Shown: piece by piece, positions 60,339 to 64,000 of the stretch
Numbering within the stretch: the stretch's first letter is position 1
Layout of the letters: each line of letters starts with the position of its first letter
Source of the DNA: Viscum album
Lineage: Eukaryota > Streptophyta > Magnoliopsida > Santalales > Viscaceae
DNA: 64,000 nucleotides
Direction of reading: 5' to 3'
Assembly: GCA_963277665.1 (NCBI GenBank)
Contig: OY728133.1
Span: 390,985,962-391,049,961 of the forward strand
The notes under the pieces: model-generated
Database searches by the model: none
Told to the model about the DNA's origin: nothing
Seen by the model: the letters and a program-made list of their open reading frames with translations, nothing else
Program-made: the position numbers and the translations under genes

Positions 60339-63192
60339 ATGAAGCAACCTTCATCATTGACTCCTAAGAAGTGAATCTCAAAGAAGAAGAATATTTCACC
60401 TAAGATATCACCCGAAGGACCTCTAAATCCAAATCTAGTAAACCAAGTTTTTGTACCTAAAAAGAGGTTTTCCCCAAATGGATTCTGTCTAGTAAGTCTT
60501 TGATTTTGAAAGTGTTAGAACAACAAGGCTGGTTAGAGTCATTTTCGAAGGAAGAAAAACCTATATATCCTAAGTTGGTGGATCAGTTCTATCAATATGT
60601 TCCGTTCTCCTTTGAGTCTGAAGTTGGATATGTTGTGAGAATATGGATCAATGGGTATAGATTCTCATTATCTTCTGGGTTATGGGCTTCATGGATTAGG
60701 ATACCTCATGAAAGAATATCTGAGTATTATCAAAGAGGACCCCCACCTTCAACCGAATTCATTAATCTGGAAGATTCTTTGAAATCCTTAACTGGAAATA
60801 GCACTAAGAGAAGAGCCGTTTCTGCTGAACTAGATGGAGAATCAAGGCTTCTGTTCAAGTTTATACAGAATCTTGTTAGCACCAGAAAAGTTGATTTTTC
60901 TGTTTTAAAATATCAGGATGTGTTTTTGATCCAACTTATGAAAAATGGGCATAATATCAACCTATAAAATTATATCATACACCATATGTGTGAGATTATC
61001 AAAGCCACATCCAAGTCAAATTCCCTATTTTAATCTCGGCTTATCTCAGCCATGCTTCATGCCAAAGGCAAGGTTGTACCTAATGGGTAAGTAATTAAGG
61101 ATTTTGAATTTTGACTCTCAAAAGCCACTATCAATAGGATGAAGATAAATTAGAACCCTTGGAAAAAGGAATTGTTAGAATACAATTACAGGGTTTATGA
61201 GAAATTCAATCCAGTGGAACATCCTTTAAGACCAAGAAATATTTCTGATCCAGTATTGGAACCAGATGAGATTGTTGAGTACTCTTTTGAAGAAGAAGAA
61301 GAAGAAGAAGAGGTGGCTGTGCCTCCCAAAGAAACTATTTCTATTTAAGAAGACAATACTACTATTACTAATGAAGTTCTTGAAGAATAAAGCCCTGCTT
61401 GTAAAGATATTATTAATCTGGAAGATCAACCCGTGGTTGAAACAGACTCTGTTTCCAAAGAAACTAACAAGAATGCCATGGAAGAACCTATAGTGGAAGA
61501 GCTACCTGGTATGCAAGAAAAAATCACGAAGAACTCCTAGTGGAACAATATTCTCCTAAAATCATCCCTTAGGCTGAAGAAAGGATGGAGCTAGCTTTTT
61601 AGTTGGCTAGGTAGGAAATGGGTGAGGAACCAAGAGCTGTTTTTATGGAATTAGATCAAGATCCTAAGCCTCTCAACCCTGAGAAGGATGATACTATTGA
61701 GGGGGAGCAACCCCCAAATCTAGATTCTACTGAAGTACCAAAACCAAGTGTTTCAAGTCCTATAGATACTCAATATAAGTTTCGTAGTTTCTATGTTGTG
61801 GATGAATCTCAGAAAGTCTCAACAAAAGGCCTTGACCTTTCCTCTTTGTTCTAGATGAAATAGGTCTCTAATATATCCCCTGCAAAGGAACCTGAAACCG
61901 TATCAATACCTATTTTTTATCCTTCATCAGACCAATAATCCTTGGTGAGTAAGGATGATCTAAAGGAATTTGGTTCTACCCTTTTGTCTAGTGTTGAAAA
62001 AGTTCTGAATTCCCAACCTCCTCTTGTGACACATGTAAGTGAGAAAGATGCCTCTTTATTGTTGGAGAAAGTTATTTGCGAGACTCAAACTAATATGCTT
62101 CATGAGATTCAAGAAGTTAGAGTTGAAAATAGAATTCTTAGTGATGAAGTGAAGACTCTAAGAGGTATGATCAAAGAAATGCAGAAAGAGATGCATTATA
62201 GGCCAAAGCTTGTTTATCCTCCTATAGAACCTGCTGTTACTCAAACCCCACAGGATGTTGTGTCTCAGATTAAACCTTATTTAGCTTCCTTAGATGATAA
62301 GGTCGCTAAAAGGAATAAACATATTGTGAAAGAAATGAACGATCTTGTGGTTAATCTAAAAAAACTCACTGATGAGTATATGGGGTGTCTTAAAAAAGTA
62401 CTGAACCAACTGAAATCTCTCACCATAGCTGTCAATTATTCTAAAGCCTCTGGTCAATCCTCTCAACCCTCTTTAGATAGTAACCTGCTAAGAACAATGG
62501 TCAAATAAGAGCTTCAGAATGTGATGAGTGGCTTCAATAAATATTATCTCTTTACAGTTATCAAGAATAGTGACAAAGTTCATGACCTGGTCCAAATCCA
62601 CTCAAAAATTGCTAATGATGCTCAGTAAGAGATTGCCAAGAAAGTGGATTTCTACATCAACCGAATCTTCTCAAAGACTGATATGACAAATAATTTCAAT
62701 TATCTTGTCGAAAATATATAGATTCCTCTTGTGACCCAAGATTTCAAGACCCATGTCCAAAAGCTCACAGAGTTTACTCGGTTTCTGGACAAGTTTATAT
62801 AGAACAAGGATGATTTTGAGAAAGCCATTCAATATGATGGGGAGATCATTTCGGATTTTACCAAACTTCTGAGGCCCTATCTTCATGTCCGGAGTACATC
62901 CATTTTTGCTTTTGCAGATGCCCCTATAAGACCTGGTCTTCCTACCTTCACCTCTATCCTAGACTCCAACACTATATTTTTCAGCCAAGCACTGAGTCAG
63001 ATCAGGCCTGTGATCCTTGATCAACAACTGCCTCAATCTTCTACTGCACCTACTCTGGCTCTATCTGTTTTTGAAGGACTTCCTTTACCTTCTCTATTGA
63101 CTATCTCACTCCCTTATTCTACCTCCACTTCTATTCCTATGGATTCCTCTTCTACTAATACTGAAAAAGGAAAAGAGAAGTCCAGCCCTTGA
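60339..63192 (+). pseudogene. Element F extra ORF (Sirevirus envelope-like type), about 950 codons
   Basis: The start at 60339 gives MKQPSSLTPKK, then a Lys/Pro-rich N-terminus. A frameshift near 60485 and another near 61535 are needed to follow it, and about a dozen stops interrupt it. The first domain (about 60500-60960) has YPKLVDQFYQYVPF, VVRIWINGYRFSL and ASWIRIPHERISEYY, the pattern of the 'putative plant transposon protein' family. An acidic middle includes a Glu run from (GAA)n at 61289-61312. From 61942 heptad-rich coiled coil is likely: LLEKVICETQTNMLHEIQEV, ENRILSDEVKTLRGMIKEMQ. The C-terminus is Pro/Ser/Thr-rich and ends KGKEKSSP. No signal peptide or membrane segment is evident, so a true envelope role is doubtful. 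Confidence 0.72.
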
Positions 63193-63426
63193 AAAAGACC
63201 AGTGATTAATCCTTTTTGATAGGAATGATGTTTCTTTGGTTTTTATCCTTTCAGTCTGTACTAGATCTTATTTTCTTTAATGACATGTGAACTTTTCATG
63301 ACTTCTCTTATTATATCTTTTTTATAATCCCAAAAGGGGGAGAAATCCCTATATGTTAGACATTTATCTCTATATCTATAGTAGAATAAAATATACACTT
63401 TAAATCTATGTGATTTGTGATCATCA
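63193..63426 (+). other. Element F 3' untranslated spacer
   Basis: About 230 bp of T-rich non-coding sequence between the extra ORF's stop and the polypurine tract. A tract 'ccaaaagggggagaaatccc' at 63330-63349 is a second polypurine-like run about 80 bp before the main one. Confidence 0.6.
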
Positions 63427-63439
63427 AAAGGGGGAGATT
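63427..63439 (+). promoter_or_regulatory. Polypurine tract of element F
   Basis: The run 'aaaagggggagat' directly precedes the 3' LTR start TGTTGGACTCC at 63440. A similar upstream run at 63332-63346 resembles it and might serve as a secondary tract. Confidence 0.88.
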
Positions 63440-64000
63440 GTTGGACTCCTCATGGACTACTCATGTTTTAAGGATCACAAATCCTATTCAACCTGGTTAA
63501 ATCTTGTAAATTATATCAATTCATGTATATTATTTCTTAAGTATTCTCATGCTTTAAGAAGATCCATTAAAGATCTTAATTTCTGTACATTCAATTTAAT
63601 TACTTTATACTATCCTTGATTTAATTTTATAATATCTTCTTTGACAAATGATTATGTTTAATCCATTCTATGATCATAATTGCTTAAGTCTGAATACAGT
63701 TATCTGGAAAATTATAAGACACTGTGAGTCTGCTAGTGGTTATGTCTTTATGGAAAATTGAAGTAGACACCTTGAAGCAGATACCGTGAAGTAGACACCG
63801 TGAAGCAGACACCGTGAACAAGACATTGTGACCATGAGACACCATGACCATGAGACACCATGACTAGGAGACACTATGACCAATCCAGACAGTGTGTGAA
63901 GGAGACACCATTTCCATGAAATACTATGACATTGTTTTCTAATATATTTTGTCGTATTTCAATTTAATCTTTAACAGTCATATTTTAAGATTTTAATGCA
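63440..64000 (+). repeat. Element F 3' LTR (truncated by window end)
   Basis: It matches 53866-54420. It starts TGTTGGACTCCTCATGGAC, where the 5' copy has TATTGGACTCCTTATGAAC. It shares 'gatcacaaatcc' and 'attcaacctggttaaatc', and continues through the tandem array (63761-63936) to 'tttaatctttaacagtcata', the counterpart of 54390-54410. The remaining ~1.1 kb and the target duplication are beyond the window. Confidence 0.92.
63761..63936. repeat. Short-unit tandem array in F 3' LTR
   Basis: The same array type as 54199-54365: gtagacaccgtgaagcagac units first, then accatgagacacc units. The unit mix differs: this copy has an extra gacaccgtgaagcagac-type unit and more CCATG variants, so the arrays have changed independently since insertion. 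Confidence 0.85.

Larger units (their letters stand above)
53866..64000 (+). mobile_element. Element F: Sirevirus-like Ty1/copia element with extra 3' ORF
   Basis: The element starts with LTR 53866-55557, followed by PBS, gag (55686), pol with integrase before RT, a long extra frame (60339-63192), a polypurine tract, and a 3' LTR from 63440 that runs off the window. Gag, pol and an additional ORF between pol and 3' LTR form the layout of Sireviruses (SIRE1/Maximus). The N-terminal gag motif PPFFNGTNYAQ and the integrase sequence also fit. Decay is modest: whole domains stay in one frame and RT keeps YVDD. By eye about one base in ten differs over the first ~230 bases of the two LTRs. It is inserted in E's integrase. 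The left flank is ctgtt. Confidence 0.9.

Noticed and set aside
61226..61493. Open frames on both strands around the GAA run
   Set aside because: The Phe-rich and Lys-rich products come from reading the (GAA)n run of the extra ORF in other frames.
60339..63192. Calling F's extra ORF a true viral envelope gene
   Set aside because: I see no signal peptide, cleavage site or transmembrane helix. Position alone does not establish that function.

Overview
This window is AT-rich, intergenic plant nuclear DNA made almost entirely of decayed LTR retrotransposons inserted into one another. I recognise no host gene, tRNA, rRNA, CRISPR array or prokaryotic operon. The evidence for a plant is the primer-binding sites complementary to plant initiator-Met tRNA (TGGTATCAGAG type), Ty3/gypsy chromovirus-like and Ty1/copia Sirevirus-like polyproteins, very long LTRs (1.7 to 4.2 kb) and several levels of nesting. 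The long LTRs and deep decay suggest a large-genome plant. The sequence alone does not give the species.

Left block, 1-33411: three nested Ty3/gypsy elements. Element C (minus strand, LTR about 4.2 kb) has its left LTR at 1-3184, cut by the window edge, and its right LTR at about 29222-33411. Its pol is split at 3758/25294 by element A (minus strand, 3759-25293, LTR about 2.7 kb, degraded 5-bp target duplication gctat/gcaat). Element B (plus strand, 6360-16709, LTR about 2.8 kb) is inserted in A's left LTR. The order of insertion is therefore C, then A, then B.

Middle block, 33412-50254: a Ty1/copia remnant G (RNase H end at 34255-34500, 3' tail and LTR start at 43575-44016) is split by a complete but dead copia element D (34614-43574, LTRs 1.7-1.8 kb, target duplication taact/gaact). 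About 6.2 kb of sequence without recognisable coding (44.0-50.25 kb) follows. It looks like the non-coding part of another LTR element but I could not assign it.

Right block, 50255-64000: a 2.4-kb gypsy LTR (E), containing nine in-register 40-bp tandem repeats, is followed by the integrase end of a minus-strand pol. That pol is cut at 53865 by element F. F is a Sirevirus-like copia element on the plus strand (5' LTR 53866-55557, gag, pol, 3' LTR from 63440 to beyond the window). F carries an additional reading frame of about 950 codons between pol and the 3' LTR, of the kind called envelope-like in Sireviruses. F is the least decayed element and the only one whose reverse transcriptase YVDD motif is intact.

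All elements are inactive here. Frames are broken by stops, most of which look like C-to-T or G-to-A changes (CAA/CAG/CGA to stop, TGG to stop), and by frameshifts. Catalytic residues of reverse transcriptase, integrase or protease are lost in several elements. The most interesting items are F's extra ORF, the three separate LTR-internal tandem arrays, and the unassigned 44-50 kb stretch.
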